Assembly (NCBI RefSeq): GCF_902859935.1
Contig: NZ_CADIKI010000019.1
Location: 102,521 to 166,520 of the forward strand
Source of the DNA: Paraburkholderia fynbosensis
Lineage (GTDB): Bacteria; Pseudomonadota; Gammaproteobacteria; Burkholderiales; Burkholderiaceae
Length of the DNA stretch: 64,000 nucleotides
Direction of reading: 5' to 3'
Position numbers and translations under genes: made by a program. Positions 8,661-17,021 of the stretch are shown piece after piece. The stretch's first letter is position 1. Each line of letters begins with the position of its first letter. The notes under the pieces were generated by a model. That model ran no database searches. It saw nothing but the letters and a program-made list of their open reading frames with translations, and was not told the origin of the DNA.

Positions 8661-8695
8661 TTTCACCTTGTCGATTGTGGATTTTGTTGTCCACA
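8661..8695. repeat. Copy 1 of a 35-bp palindromic repeat (intergenic)
   Basis: These 35 bases match 10905-10939 at 30 positions, and all five differences are transitions. The core TGTGGA...TCCACA is an inverted repeat. Read on the minus strand it encodes VDNKIHNRQGE, nearly the peptide encoded by the second copy. Confidence 0.55.
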
Positions 8696-8875
8696 TTTCC
8701 TGCGCCGACGCCCGCTCCAATTCCGTCCGTCCGCGAATAGCGCACCGCGAAACCGCGCGACAGCGGTACTATTCGGGCGTCAGTCGGCATCGCTAACAAG
8801 TACTCCGGCGGGCAGCGCCCCCAACGACGCAACGTTTTCCGCACGTCCCTTCCGCAACACCGATCCCACCTCACC

Positions 8876-10000
8876 ATGACCAGCCCCGCAACCATTACCT
8901 GGCCCGAAGCCGACGGCCCCCGCACCGCACGCTGGCGTTCCGAAGCCGCCGTGCCGCCGCCCAAACGTGTCATCGTCGCTGACGACCGTACCACCGCCGA
9001 TTCGGCCTACCGCCTCGCCTGCGAAGGCACCGCGCTGCTGTGGAACGGCGACTTCCAGAACGCTCGTCAGTTGCTCCAGGCGGTCACGCGCCGGCTCGAG
9101 CGCAAACCGCGCAAGCAGGGCGAAACGCCGGTCGACGCGTTCAACCTGCATCGTCAGGCGCAGTCGCAACGCGCGCGCACGCTCGGCATGATCCTGATTC
9201 CGCTCGACGCCGCTTACGGCATTCCACTGCGCCGCGCACCCGACGTGCAGCAGGCCTGTACGGAAACCTACGGCCCGCCCAACGACGAGGCGTCGGTCGT
9301 GTCGCTGCGCGAACTGCTCGGTCTGATTGGCGCGTTCGAGTGGCGCAAGAAGGGTGTCGAGATTCCCGCGCTCGGCGAGCGCATCCATCCCCACTACGGC
9401 GTGTTTTCGCCGGTGCGTGGTGAGTACGTCGAGCTCGTCGCGCGCACGCCGCTGCCGTCGCTGAACAAGGCGTTCGACATCGGCACCGGGACCGGTGTGT
9501 TGGCCGCGCTGCTCGCCAAACGCGGCGTGAAGAAAATCGTCGCGACCGATCAGGACCCGCGAGCGCTCGCCTGTGCGCGCGAGAACCTCACGCGCCTCGG
9601 CTGCGACCAGCAGGTCGAGGTCGTGCAGGCGGATCTGTTTCCCGAAGGCCGGGCGCCGCTCGTCGTGTGCAACCCTCCATGGGTGCCGGCACGACCCGCC
9701 TCGCCGATCGAATATGCGGTCTACGATCCGGAAAGCCGCATGCTGCTCGGCTTCCTGAACGGCCTCGCGGAGCATTTGTCGCCGGGCGGAGAGGGCTGGC
9801 TGATCCTGTCGGATTTCGCTGAGCATCTCGGCTTGCGGTCGCGCGAATGGCTGCTTGCTGCAATCGAAAAGGCCGCGCTGACGGTGGTGGGACGCGAGGA
9901 TATTCGCCCGCTCCATCCGAAGTCGACCGATGAGACCGATGCGCTACACGCGGCGCGGGCGGCCGAGGTGACGTCGTTGTGGCGACTCAAGGCGCGTTAA
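8876..10000 (+). CDS. Class I SAM-dependent methyltransferase with NPPW motif
   Basis: This 374-aa protein has a C-terminal Rossmann methyltransferase domain. The SAM-binding loop is DIGTGTG at residues 201-207, and NPPW at 266-269 is the catalytic motif of enzymes that methylate amide or exocyclic nitrogens (the PrmC/HemK, RlmG and DNA N6-adenine class). The first 180 residues form a separate domain rich in charged residues, of unknown role. The substrate cannot be told from sequence; a ribosomal or translation-factor target is a reasonable guess. No clear ribosome-binding site precedes the ATG at 8876. Confidence 0.85.
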   Translation: MTSPATITWPEADGPRTARWRSEAAVPPPKRVIVADDRTTADSAYRLACEGTALLWNGDFQNARQLLQAVTRRLERKPRKQGETPVDAFNLHRQAQSQRARTLGMILIPLDAAYGIPLRRAPDVQQACTETYGPPNDEASVVSLRELLGLIGAFEWRKKGVEIPALGERIHPHYGVFSPVRGEYVELVARTPLPSLNKAFDIGTGTGVLAALLAKRGVKKIVATDQDPRALACARENLTRLGCDQQVEVVQADLFPEGRAPLVVCNPPWVPARPASPIEYAVYDPESRMLLGFLNGLAEHLSPGGEGWLILSDFAEHLGLRSREWLLAAIEKAALTVVGREDIRPLHPKSTDETDALHAARAAEVTSLWRLKAR

Positions 10001-10062
10001 GCGGATGAGGCGGGCGAGGCGGGGCGCGATGCGTTGGCGCGGCTGAGAGGCGGCGCGTCGCA

Positions 10063-10395
10063 CATCACGCTGACGCGCCTCGCGTCTCGGGAAACCTCGT
10101 GATACGCCACACGGCAGCGCCGTCGTTGTGGTCCCAAAAGCGTATTGGCGGTCAAAAAGTCGGCAAGCGGTGCGTGTGCCGCGAAACGAGAACGCTGCGT
10201 CGCTGCGCATCACGCCGGTGTGTCTCGCGTCTTAACGCTTGCGATACGCCACATGTCAGCCGTGCCGCTATCGCGCCCAAAGCACCTCAGTTGATTGCAC
10301 GCGAAAGAAATGGTGAGGCGTGCTGCCGCGAGATTAGAAAGCGGCGACCCGCGGCGGCATCACGCCAGCGCGCCGCGCGCCTTAAGCGCCTTTAG
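10063..10395. repeat. Degenerate tandem repeat, three units of about 150 bp, overlapping a gene 3' end
   Basis: The block CATCACGC ... GATACGCC occurs at 10063, 10208 and 10358 (spacing 145 and 150 bp). Sequence between units is also alignable but divergent. The third unit is the 3' end of the flavoprotein gene on the minus strand, so the two upstream units look like decayed duplications of that gene end. The 359 bp between the methyltransferase and the flavoprotein gene contain nothing else. Confidence 0.55.
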
Positions 10396-11640
10396 ATACG
10401 CCGCAGCCCCCGTGCCGGCCACCAATCCACTGGCAAAACAGGCCGTAAGCAGATAACCGCCAGTGGGTGCCTCCCAATCGAGCATCTCCCCGGCACAAAA
10501 CACGCCGGGCAGCCGCGCGATCATCAGATGCGCGTCGAGCGCCTCGAACGGGATCCCGCCAGCAGTGCTGATCGCTTCCGCGATAGGCCGGGCGCGCGTG
10601 AACCGCACCGGGAGCGCCTTGATCGCATGCGCGAGGCCGTGTACGTCAGCAAACGCCTCCTTCGACAAAATCTCGTGCAGCAAAGCCAGCTTTACGCCGC
10701 CAATCCCGATTCTTCCGTGCAGGTGACTTGCCATCGAGCGCGAGCCGCGCGGCCGCGTCACTTCAGCGACGACTCGCTCGAGCGTCAAGCCCGGCGCCAG
10801 ATCCAGCTCGATCGTCGCCTCGCCGTCGGCCAGAATCCGCTCGCGGATCGTCGCCGACATCGCGTAAATCAGGCTCCCTTCGAGGCCCGTTTCGGTCAGA
10901 AGTATTTCACCTTGTCGACTGTGGACTTTATTGTCTACGTCGGTGAGCGTGATGACGACCGGCTTGATCGGCTGACCGGCAAAACGCTCGCGCAGATATG
11001 GACTCCAGTCGGCGTCGAAGCCGCAGTTCGCGGGCCGCAGCGGCGTCACCGGCACCTGATGGGCGGCCATCGGCGGCACCCACGCACCGTCCGATCCGAG
11101 GCGCGGCCAGCTTGCGCCGCCGAGCGCGAACACGACGGCATCGCAAGTCACGGTGTGCTCGCCGTCGGGCGTCTCGAACCGCAGCGTGTGCGCGGTGGCG
11201 TCGTCCGCGTCGGGACCCCAGCCGCGCCACTTGTGCCGCATATGAAACCGCACGCCCGTCTCACGCAGCCGATGCAGCCACGCGCGCAGCATCGGCGCGG
11301 CTTTCATATCGGTGGGAAACACGCGCCCGGAACTGCCGACGAAAGTGTCGACCCCCAGATCCCGCAACCACGCCCGCAGCGCGTCGGGTCCGAAGACGTC
11401 CAGCAGCGGCGCGATTCGTTCGCGGCGCGCGCCGTAGCGGTCGAGAAACGGCTCGCGCGACTCCGAATGCGTGATGTTCATGCCGCCTTTGCCCGCCATC
11501 AGGAACTTGCGGCCGACCGACGGCATCGCGTCGTAGACGTCGACTTGCACGCCCTGCCGGGCGAGTGCCTCGGCCGCCATCAGGCCGGCGGGGCCGCCGC
11601 CGATCACGGCGACAAGGGCGGAATCCAAGGAAGAGCGCAT
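10360..11640 (-). CDS. BaiN/HI0933-type FAD-dependent oxidoreductase (TIGR03862-like flavoprotein)
   Basis: This 426-aa protein is a flavoprotein of the HI0933/YhiN/BaiN family. The dinucleotide-binding motif VAVIGGGPAGLMAAEAL begins at about residue 10 and is followed by the family signature GRKFLMAGKGGMNITHSE. A C-terminal FAD segment reads GVFCAGEMLDWEAPTGGY. I chose the ATG at 11640 because CAGGA precedes it and the glycine motif then lies at the usual place; an open frame continues 56 codons upstream without family resemblance. The physiological substrate is unknown. A 35-bp repeat lies in-frame within it (10905-10939). Confidence 0.88.
   Translation of the reverse strand: MRSSLDSALVAVIGGGPAGLMAAEALARQGVQVDVYDAMPSVGRKFLMAGKGGMNITHSESREPFLDRYGARRERIAPLLDVFGPDALRAWLRDLGVDTFVGSSGRVFPTDMKAAPMLRAWLHRLRETGVRFHMRHKWRGWGPDADDATAHTLRFETPDGEHTVTCDAVVFALGGASWPRLGSDGAWVPPMAAHQVPVTPLRPANCGFDADWSPYLRERFAGQPIKPVVITLTDVDNKVHSRQGEILLTETGLEGSLIYAMSATIRERILADGEATIELDLAPGLTLERVVAEVTRPRGSRSMASHLHGRIGIGGVKLALLHEILSKEAFADVHGLAHAIKALPVRFTRARPIAEAISTAGGIPFEALDAHLMIARLPGVFCAGEMLDWEAPTGGYLLTACFASGLVAGTGAAAYLKALKARGALA
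10905..10939. repeat. Copy 2 of the 35-bp palindromic repeat (inside the flavoprotein gene)
   Basis: This copy lies in-frame in the flavoprotein gene and contributes VDNKVHSRQGE. It differs from the intergenic copy at 8661 by five transitions. Two differences in the stem are compensated as G-U pairs if the element is transcribed. Confidence 0.55.
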
Positions 11641-12067
11641 GCGGTCCTGCGGATAAGCGGAAGGAAGAAGCGGCGCGCCTGCCGGAACGATCCCGAGCGG
11701 CGCGAAGGGCGCTATTTTCACACCGCGCACGGCACAGGGCAAACGTACGGCCAACACCGAAGGCCGGAAAAAGCTGCGTTCAGGGGCTTGCGCAGCCGTC
11801 CGGCGCACGTTCGCATCTGTGTTCCAGACCCGCGCGACCTATACTTTCAAATACCTTCCCTCGGACGCCGCGCGCGTCTTTCTCGCATCAAAACCAAGCC
11901 ACCGACTGCCTAGCGCCCCGACGCGGCCACCGCTGCGATCAATGCTGCACGCAAGGCCGGGAAATATCGGCATCGCGGCGATCGCCGCCGCGCGACGGCC
12001 GGCGTCATGGCTCGCGCGTGCGCCGCTCGCGCGGAGGGTCGATTGTTGAAAAATCAAGGAGCCAGCC

Positions 12068-12277
12068 ATGAGCCGCAAATACATCGATTGCCGCGAATTC
12101 CCGAGCGAAATGAACTGCACCGTCGCGCTATCCGCCGACAGCGACAGCGAATTGCTCGAAGCCGCCGTGCAGCACGCCGTTGCGGTCCACAAGCACTCGG
12201 ATTCGCCGGAACTGCGTTCGCAACTCAAGACGCTGTTTCATGAAGGCACACCGCCGGTTGAGGCGCCGCGTGCGTGA
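12068..12277 (+). CDS. DUF1059 domain protein
   Basis: This small protein (69 aa) matches the DUF1059 family throughout: it starts with MSRKYIDCREFPSEMNC and contains ELLEAAVQHAVAVH, the typical helix. Two cysteines (residues 8 and 17) are conserved in close homologues as I remember them. AAGGAG at 12056-12061 gives a clear ribosome-binding site for ATG 12068. The function of the family is unknown. It stands alone between opposing genes. Confidence 0.85.
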   Translation: MSRKYIDCREFPSEMNCTVALSADSDSELLEAAVQHAVAVHKHSDSPELRSQLKTLFHEGTPPVEAPRA

Positions 12278-12385
12278 GGGAATCGTCCTTGCGAACGAAA
12301 GATGTCTCGTGCGACCCGGGCGCGCGGCTTGCAGCCGTCGCCCGCGCGGATCGCTGCGTTCTCGCGTAAGGGGTTCTCCTGAGCG

Positions 12386-12706
12386 CTAGCCGGGGTACGC
12401 CTCGTCCACCTTCAGCCCGGCGAGCTTGAAGATGACCCGCAGCGTTTGCGGTTTGATGTCGCGTCGCGACGCGAGCGTGGTCATCACGAAGTCGAGCACT
12501 TTGGCGTACTTGAGCATCGTCAGACACGTTTCCATGTCGACGCTGCCATCGCGCATGACTTCGGCGAGGCGCAGCATTTCGGTGGAGATGTCGCGCGCCA
12601 TCTCCAGTTCGAGTTGCTGCTTCTCCGACCAGGCGGGCGTCGCGATGAGCTTCGCCAGCATTTCCTGAAATTTTTGTTCCACGTTTCCGTTGGGTACCGT
12701 ATCCAT
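12386..12706 (-). CDS. Conserved hypothetical helical protein
   Basis: I do not recognise a named family. The 106-aa product is predicted helical, with regular hydrophobic spacing, no signal peptide and no membrane segment. AGAGG lies upstream of ATG 12706, and codon use fits the genome, so it is likely a real gene. An alternative start six codons upstream (12724) is possible. It faces away from the Methyltransf_32-type gene across 383 bp. Confidence 0.65.
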   Translation of the reverse strand: MDTVPNGNVEQKFQEMLAKLIATPAWSEKQQLELEMARDISTEMLRLAEVMRDGSVDMETCLTMLKYAKVLDFVMTTLASRRDIKPQTLRVIFKLAGLKVDEAYPG

Positions 12707-13089
12707 TGCCGCCTCTTCTATCATCCGAGCACGCGTCCGGTTGAAGTCTCGGCGCGCTGCTGGTTACGTAACGTTCGGCCCGCTTTCTGAGGCCGTCCTC
12801 CCCACATGCATTCGGTTCGCGTGATCGGTGCCACGGCCGGCAGCTTCTTGTTATCGGCGACACGGCTTGCGGGATCGGCCGAAGCCGGGGCGCAAGCTGT
12901 TTTCAGTCACTTTCGGCACGTTTCCCATGATGCTTTTCGAGCAGGAAGCGTTCCAGGTTGATGCATTTCTCGCATGGGCTCCGCGGCTCGCTGGGTGAGC
13001 GAGTCGCAGTTTGGGTAAACTGGCAGCAACTTTTCCCTTTTTCCGTCATCTGTCGCACGTTCGCGTTGCAATTGTTGGCGGTACCTACG
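12707..13089. other. 383-bp divergent intergenic region with two adjacent perfect dyads
   Basis: No gene is seen. Two perfect inverted repeats stand side by side: CTCGCT-GGGTG-AGCGAG at 12987-13003 and CAGTTT-GGGT-AAACTG at 13007-13022. They lie 70-100 bp before the methyltransferase start and could be operators or leader RNA hairpins. Confidence 0.5.
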
Positions 13090-13932
13090 ATGTCCAGCAA
13101 AACCCACGAAATCCGTCCGAACCAATCCGTCGAGTTGCTGAAGGAACTCCATATCCTCACGCGCGACGGCAAAATGAACCAGGACAGCCGCCGCAAGCTG
13201 AAGCAGGTCTATCACCTGTTCCAGTTCATCGAGCCGCTGCTCAAAGACCTCAAGGACAAGCAAGGCGCCTTGACGCTCGTCGACCACGGCGCGGGCAAGT
13301 CATACCTAGGTTTTATTCTTTACGATCTTTTCTTCAAGGAGTTTCAGAGTGCGGCGGGTGGGGCTTCACACATTTACGGCATTGAAACCCGCGAAGATCT
13401 CGTTACGAAGTCCGAAGAATTGGCCGCGCGGCTGGGTTTCACGGGGATGTCGTTTCTGAACCTGTCGGTCGCGGAGTCGATTTCGTCGACGCGATTGCCG
13501 GCGCAGATCGACATCGTGACGGCGCTGCACGCGTGCAATACCGCTACCGACGACGCGATCCGGTTCGCGCTCGACAAGCGGGCCAAGTACATCGTAGTGG
13601 TGCCATGCTGTCAGGCCGAGGTGGCCGGCGTGCTACGGCAGAACAAGGGCAAGTCGCTCGGCAACGCGTTGACGGAGATCTGGCGGCACCCGTTGCACAC
13701 GCGGGAATTTGGCAGCCAGATCACGAATGTGCTGCGCTGTCTGCAGCTCGAGGCGCATGGGTATCAGGTCAGCGTGACCGAACTGGTCGGCTGGGAGCAT
13801 TCGATGAAAAACGAGTTGATCATCGCGCAGTACAAGGATCTGCCGCGGCGCCGGCCGGCCGAACGCCTCAACGAAGTGATGGACACGCTCGGTATTCAGG
13901 AGTTGAAAGAGCGGTTTTTTGTCGAGGCCTGA
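13090..13932 (+). CDS. Methyltransferase domain protein (Methyltransf_32-like)
   Basis: This 280-aa protein has the SAM-binding loop DHGAGKSYLGFILYDL, then an acidic residue at the end of strand 2 (YGIETRED) and a conserved VVPCCQAE segment, features I associate with PF13679 methyltransferases related to eukaryotic METTL25 and GSTCD. The substrate is unknown. I chose ATG 13090 because homology-like sequence begins with MSSKTHEIRPNQSVELL; the open frame extends 44 codons upstream through the region with dyads. The ribosome-binding site is weak (GGCGGT). Confidence 0.75.
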   Translation: MSSKTHEIRPNQSVELLKELHILTRDGKMNQDSRRKLKQVYHLFQFIEPLLKDLKDKQGALTLVDHGAGKSYLGFILYDLFFKEFQSAAGGASHIYGIETREDLVTKSEELAARLGFTGMSFLNLSVAESISSTRLPAQIDIVTALHACNTATDDAIRFALDKRAKYIVVVPCCQAEVAGVLRQNKGKSLGNALTEIWRHPLHTREFGSQITNVLRCLQLEAHGYQVSVTELVGWEHSMKNELIIAQYKDLPRRRPAERLNEVMDTLGIQELKERFFVEA

Positions 13933-14049
13933 TGTGATGTGTTCCGGCCGATGAGGTGAGGCTTCTTCAGTGAGAAAGGCGGCTTTTACGGGCGAGCGCC
14001 ATGCGCGCCGCCGGGATTGCATTGCCGCTCTCTGTCCCCGCGCTTACGT

Positions 14050-14604
14050 TCAGCGCTTCATCAATTCGTTCCAGCCTGCAAGACCGATTCGCCGCAACGT
14101 CGCCTGATTGCGCTCGTAAATATCTTCGGCATCGGGGAACGCCTGAACCGCTCTCTCGATGCTGTCTTCGCGCAGCAGATGCAGAATCGGACAGGGCGCC
14201 CGATTCGTGTAGTTCTCGATATCGTCCGGGGCGCTGCCTTCGAACTGGTAAGAGGGGTGAAAGCTCGCGATCTGAACGACACCTTCGAGCCGAAGCTGCT
14301 TGATGAGCCGGTCGGCGAAAAACAGGCAATCGTTGAAGTCGAGAAAATCTCCGAGCGCGTGCGGCAGGATCAGCAGCGTGGTGTCGACGGCCTCCGGATC
14401 GGCGGCCACCAGCGTCTGCAACTCCGCTTCGAGATCGGTCAAGACGGCTTCCATCTCCACGGCCTCGCTCACGGCGTAGCGAATTTGCCCCTTCGCGTGC
14501 ACGGCTTTCGCGAAAGGACACAAATTGAGTCCGATCACGGCCTCGGTCAGCCAGTGACGGGTGGCGGCAACGACGGCATCGTGGGATTCGGCGGGCAACG
14601 GCAT
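14050..14604 (-). CDS. DUF1415 family protein
   Basis: The 184-aa product matches DUF1415, a family of cytosolic proteins of unknown function common in proteobacteria. Typical segments are GLNLCPFAKAVHAKGQIRYA near the N-terminus, FLDFNDCLFFADRLI in the middle and a C-terminal HLLREDSIERAVQAFPD. The conserved CPF triplet suggests a functional cysteine, but no activity is established. I chose ATG 14604; longer starts add a low-complexity Arg-rich extension. It stands alone between a methyltransferase gene and a tetR gene. Confidence 0.85.
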   Translation of the reverse strand: MPLPAESHDAVVAATRHWLTEAVIGLNLCPFAKAVHAKGQIRYAVSEAVEMEAVLTDLEAELQTLVAADPEAVDTTLLILPHALGDFLDFNDCLFFADRLIKQLRLEGVVQIASFHPSYQFEGSAPDDIENYTNRAPCPILHLLREDSIERAVQAFPDAEDIYERNQATLRRIGLAGWNELMKR

Positions 14605-14746
14605 GGCAGGCGACACGGCGGATAAAAGGCGGGTGGGGAAAAGCACCATTCTAACGGCCCGAGCCGGCGCCGCTCTGCTCACGGCGCGATCCCCGGCGCG
14701 CAAAAGGCGCAACCTCGGCTCGACCCCGGCTCGACCCCGCGTCAGA

Positions 14747-15388
14747 TCAAACCGCCCGCGTCCCACCGCATGCGGCGGCGATCAACTGCGCGGCCACTTT
14801 CGGTGCGGCCAGGATAGGCCCGCATCCCGGGCCGTAAGTCTGGCTGGCCGCATAGACGCCCTCGATCACCAGGCCGAGTGCATTCGCGAGCGCCTCTGGA
14901 TCGTTAGCGGCGGCCGCCGTCGACAGTTCGATGAGCCGTGCCATCAAACGCTGCTTGTTGCGAAAGACGAACTGCCGGGCCGGATGCGTGGGGTCCGAAA
15001 ATTCCACCGACACGTTCACGAACGGACAGCCGCGATAGTCGTCCACCGACGCGCGCACCGAGAGGTCGTCGAAATACTGCTGAAGCTGCTTCGCCGGCTC
15101 GCCCGGATACTTGGCGAAACTCCTCTCCACGTAGCCGAAGAACCGCTCGTCCTGCTGTTCCAGATAGGCCATTACCAATTCGTCTTTCGACGAGAACTGG
15201 CGGTACAAACTCATCTTGTTCACGCCTGCACGCTCGACCACCGCGTCGACGCCGACCGTGCGCACGCCTTCGCGGTAGAACAGCTCGCTCGCGGCGTGCA
15301 GCAGATTGCGCTGGGCCTGCGGCCCGGCCGTCTGCGCACCGCGCGCACGGGCTTTCCCGGTCGGCTTGGGAGTGTTGCTCTCGGACAT
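14747..15388 (-). CDS. TetR family transcriptional regulator
   Basis: This 213-aa protein has a TetR helix-turn-helix near the N-terminus (LLHAASELFYREGVRTVGVD, then VVERAGVNKMSLYRQFSSKDELV). The rest is a helical ligand-binding domain. It is transcribed away from an MFS transporter gene, the usual arrangement when a TetR repressor controls an exporter or uptake carrier. Two perfect palindromes in the shared 160-bp region are candidate operators. The ligand cannot be predicted. The ATG at 15388 gives the standard TetR N-terminus. Confidence 0.9.
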   Translation of the reverse strand: MSESNTPKPTGKARARGAQTAGPQAQRNLLHAASELFYREGVRTVGVDAVVERAGVNKMSLYRQFSSKDELVMAYLEQQDERFFGYVERSFAKYPGEPAKQLQQYFDDLSVRASVDDYRGCPFVNVSVEFSDPTHPARQFVFRNKQRLMARLIELSTAAAANDPEALANALGLVIEGVYAASQTYGPGCGPILAAPKVAAQLIAAACGGTRAV

Positions 15389-15422
15389 GATGGACCGCCT
15401 GTTTGGAACTGAATTGACGCCT

Positions 15423-15480
15423 TGACATGTTACCGACCAGTAACTAACATCGCAACACCATTGTGACTGATCTGTCACAA
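15423..15480 (+). promoter_or_regulatory. Divergent promoter with two palindromic operator candidates
   Basis: TTGACA at 15423-15428 and TAACAT at 15445-15450 (16-bp spacer) form a plausible promoter toward the MFS gene. The spacer holds GTTAC-N6-GTAAC (15429-15444). A second palindrome, TTGTGAC-N6-GTCACAA, occupies 15461-15480. The two share the layout GT(T/G)AC-N6-GT(A/C)AC, suggesting one protein binds both. Confidence 0.6.
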
Positions 15481-15548
15481 ATCATTTACGGAACCCGTAA
15501 TAATACGAACGACGCAGCCTGCGAGGCGAAGCGTCGATTGGAGAACCA

Positions 15549-16832
15549 ATGAACTGGGCAGCGAGACTGATTGGCGGGCGGTTCCACTACGGTTGGTTGA
15601 CAGTCGCGGTGGTGTTTCTGGTATTGCTGGCGGCGGCGGGCACGCGCGCCACGCCGAGCGTGATGATGTTGCCGCTCGAGCACCAGTTCGGCTGGAGCCG
15701 CGCGACGATCTCGCTGGCGATTTCCGTGAACATCGCACTCTACGGCCTGATGGGGCCGTTCGCGGCGGCGGCCATGCAACGCTTCGGCGTGCGTCCCACG
15801 CTGCTCGTCGCGCTCGGCACGATGGCGTTGGGCGTAGCGCTGTCGTCGCTGATGACGCATCCGTGGCAGATGGTGCTGATCTGGGGCGTGATGGTGGGCG
15901 GTTCGACCGGCGTCGCCGCACTATCGCTGTCCGCGACGGTGGTGACGCGCTGGTTCACCACGCGCCGCGGCCTCGTCATGGGCATTCTCACGGCCAGTTC
16001 GGCCACCGGCCAACTGGTGTTCCTGCCGATGCTCGCGGCCATCGCCGAGCATTACGGCTGGCGTCAGGTTGTGTGGGTCGTCGCACTCGCGGCGGCGGTG
16101 GTGATTCCGCTGGTCGCGTTTCTGCTGCCCGAGCGCCCGGCCGACATGAAACTGCGTCCGTATGGCGAACCGCACGACGCGCCGGTCGCGAGCACCGTCA
16201 CCAAACAGAACCCGCTCGCCATCGCGTTCGGCACGCTGGCCATGGCGAGCAAAACCCGTGATTTCTGGCTGCTGTTTTTCAGCTTTTTTATCTGCGGCGC
16301 GAGCACCAACGGCTATGTCGGCACCCACTTGATCGCGATGTGCGGCGACTACGGCATGACCGAGGTGCAGGGTGCGTCGCTGCTCGCCGCGATGGGCATC
16401 TTCGATCTGTTCGGTACGACGCTCTCGGGCTGGTTGTCGGACCGCTTCAATAGCCGTGTGTTGCTGTTCTGGTATTACGGCTTGCGGGGCTTGTCGCTGA
16501 TGTATTTGCCGCACGCGTTCGGTATCGACTTCTTCGGTCTGCCGTTGTTCGCCGTGTTCTACGGACTCGACTGGATCGCCACCGTTCCGCCGACCGTGCG
16601 TCTTGCAACCGATGTGTACGGCAAGGAAGCGGCGCCCGTGGTGTTCGGCTGGGTGGTCGCGGGCCACCAGCTCGGCGCGGCATTCGCGGCGCTGGGCGCG
16701 GGCATGCTGCGCGCGAGCCTCGGCACCTATACGGTGGCGTCGATGATTTCGGGTGGGCTGTGTCTGGTCGCCGCGGTGATCGTGTTGCGGATCAATCGGC
16801 CCGCGAAAGTGCCGCAGCCGCAGGCGGTGTAA
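15549..16832 (+). CDS. MFS transporter
   Basis: This 427-aa carrier of the major facilitator superfamily has about twelve hydrophobic segments and a central charged loop (about residues 195-225). The segment FHYGWLTVAVVFLVLLAAAG with later RATISLAISVNIALYG resembles the oxalate/monocarboxylate-type MFS group (MCT/OFA-like). The substrate is not identifiable. TGGAGAA precedes the ATG. It is divergent from tetR and probably under its control; a hairpin terminator follows the gene. Confidence 0.88.
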   Translation: MNWAARLIGGRFHYGWLTVAVVFLVLLAAAGTRATPSVMMLPLEHQFGWSRATISLAISVNIALYGLMGPFAAAAMQRFGVRPTLLVALGTMALGVALSSLMTHPWQMVLIWGVMVGGSTGVAALSLSATVVTRWFTTRRGLVMGILTASSATGQLVFLPMLAAIAEHYGWRQVVWVVALAAAVVIPLVAFLLPERPADMKLRPYGEPHDAPVASTVTKQNPLAIAFGTLAMASKTRDFWLLFFSFFICGASTNGYVGTHLIAMCGDYGMTEVQGASLLAAMGIFDLFGTTLSGWLSDRFNSRVLLFWYYGLRGLSLMYLPHAFGIDFFGLPLFAVFYGLDWIATVPPTVRLATDVYGKEAAPVVFGWVVAGHQLGAAFAALGAGMLRASLGTYTVASMISGGLCLVAAVIVLRINRPAKVPQPQAV

Positions 16833-16869
16833 GGCTGCGCTGCGTAACGAAGCAACGAAGCAACATGGG

Positions 16870-16905
16870 ACGGCCACCGGGTGAATCCGGTGGCCGTTTC
16901 CTTTG
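16870..16905. terminator. Hairpin terminator after the MFS gene
   Basis: An 11-bp perfect stem (16870-16880 with 16887-16897) is followed by a short, interrupted T tract (TTTCCTTT). It lies between the MFS and nitroreductase genes. Confidence 0.6.
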
Positions 16906-17021
16906 GCAAGCCACGCGGAAACAAACTGACCGCTTGTTGGAGCGCGCGCGCCGAACCCCGGTTATGCTATGTGACCCCGGGCGACCGCCCGGCGATCATG
17001 AATTTCGACCGAGAGAAGCGC

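Larger units (their letters stand above)
8033..8875. other. 843-bp gene-free stretch with lower GC, downstream of tRNA-Thr
   Basis: I find no convincing gene here. The longest open frame (8412-8879, +) has no family similarity I recognise, its C-terminal half is low-complexity, and it overlaps the start of the next gene. Base composition is visibly more AT-rich than its neighbours up to about 8450. It contains several palindromes (8035-8048, 8180-8207, 8291-8302) and one copy of a 35-bp repeat (8661-8695). It may be the decayed remains of something inserted at the tRNA gene. Confidence 0.5.

Noticed and set aside
8412..8879. A 155-codon plus-strand frame after tRNA-Thr
   Set aside because: No recognisable family, low-complexity C-terminal half, no ribosome-binding site, and it runs into the next gene's start.
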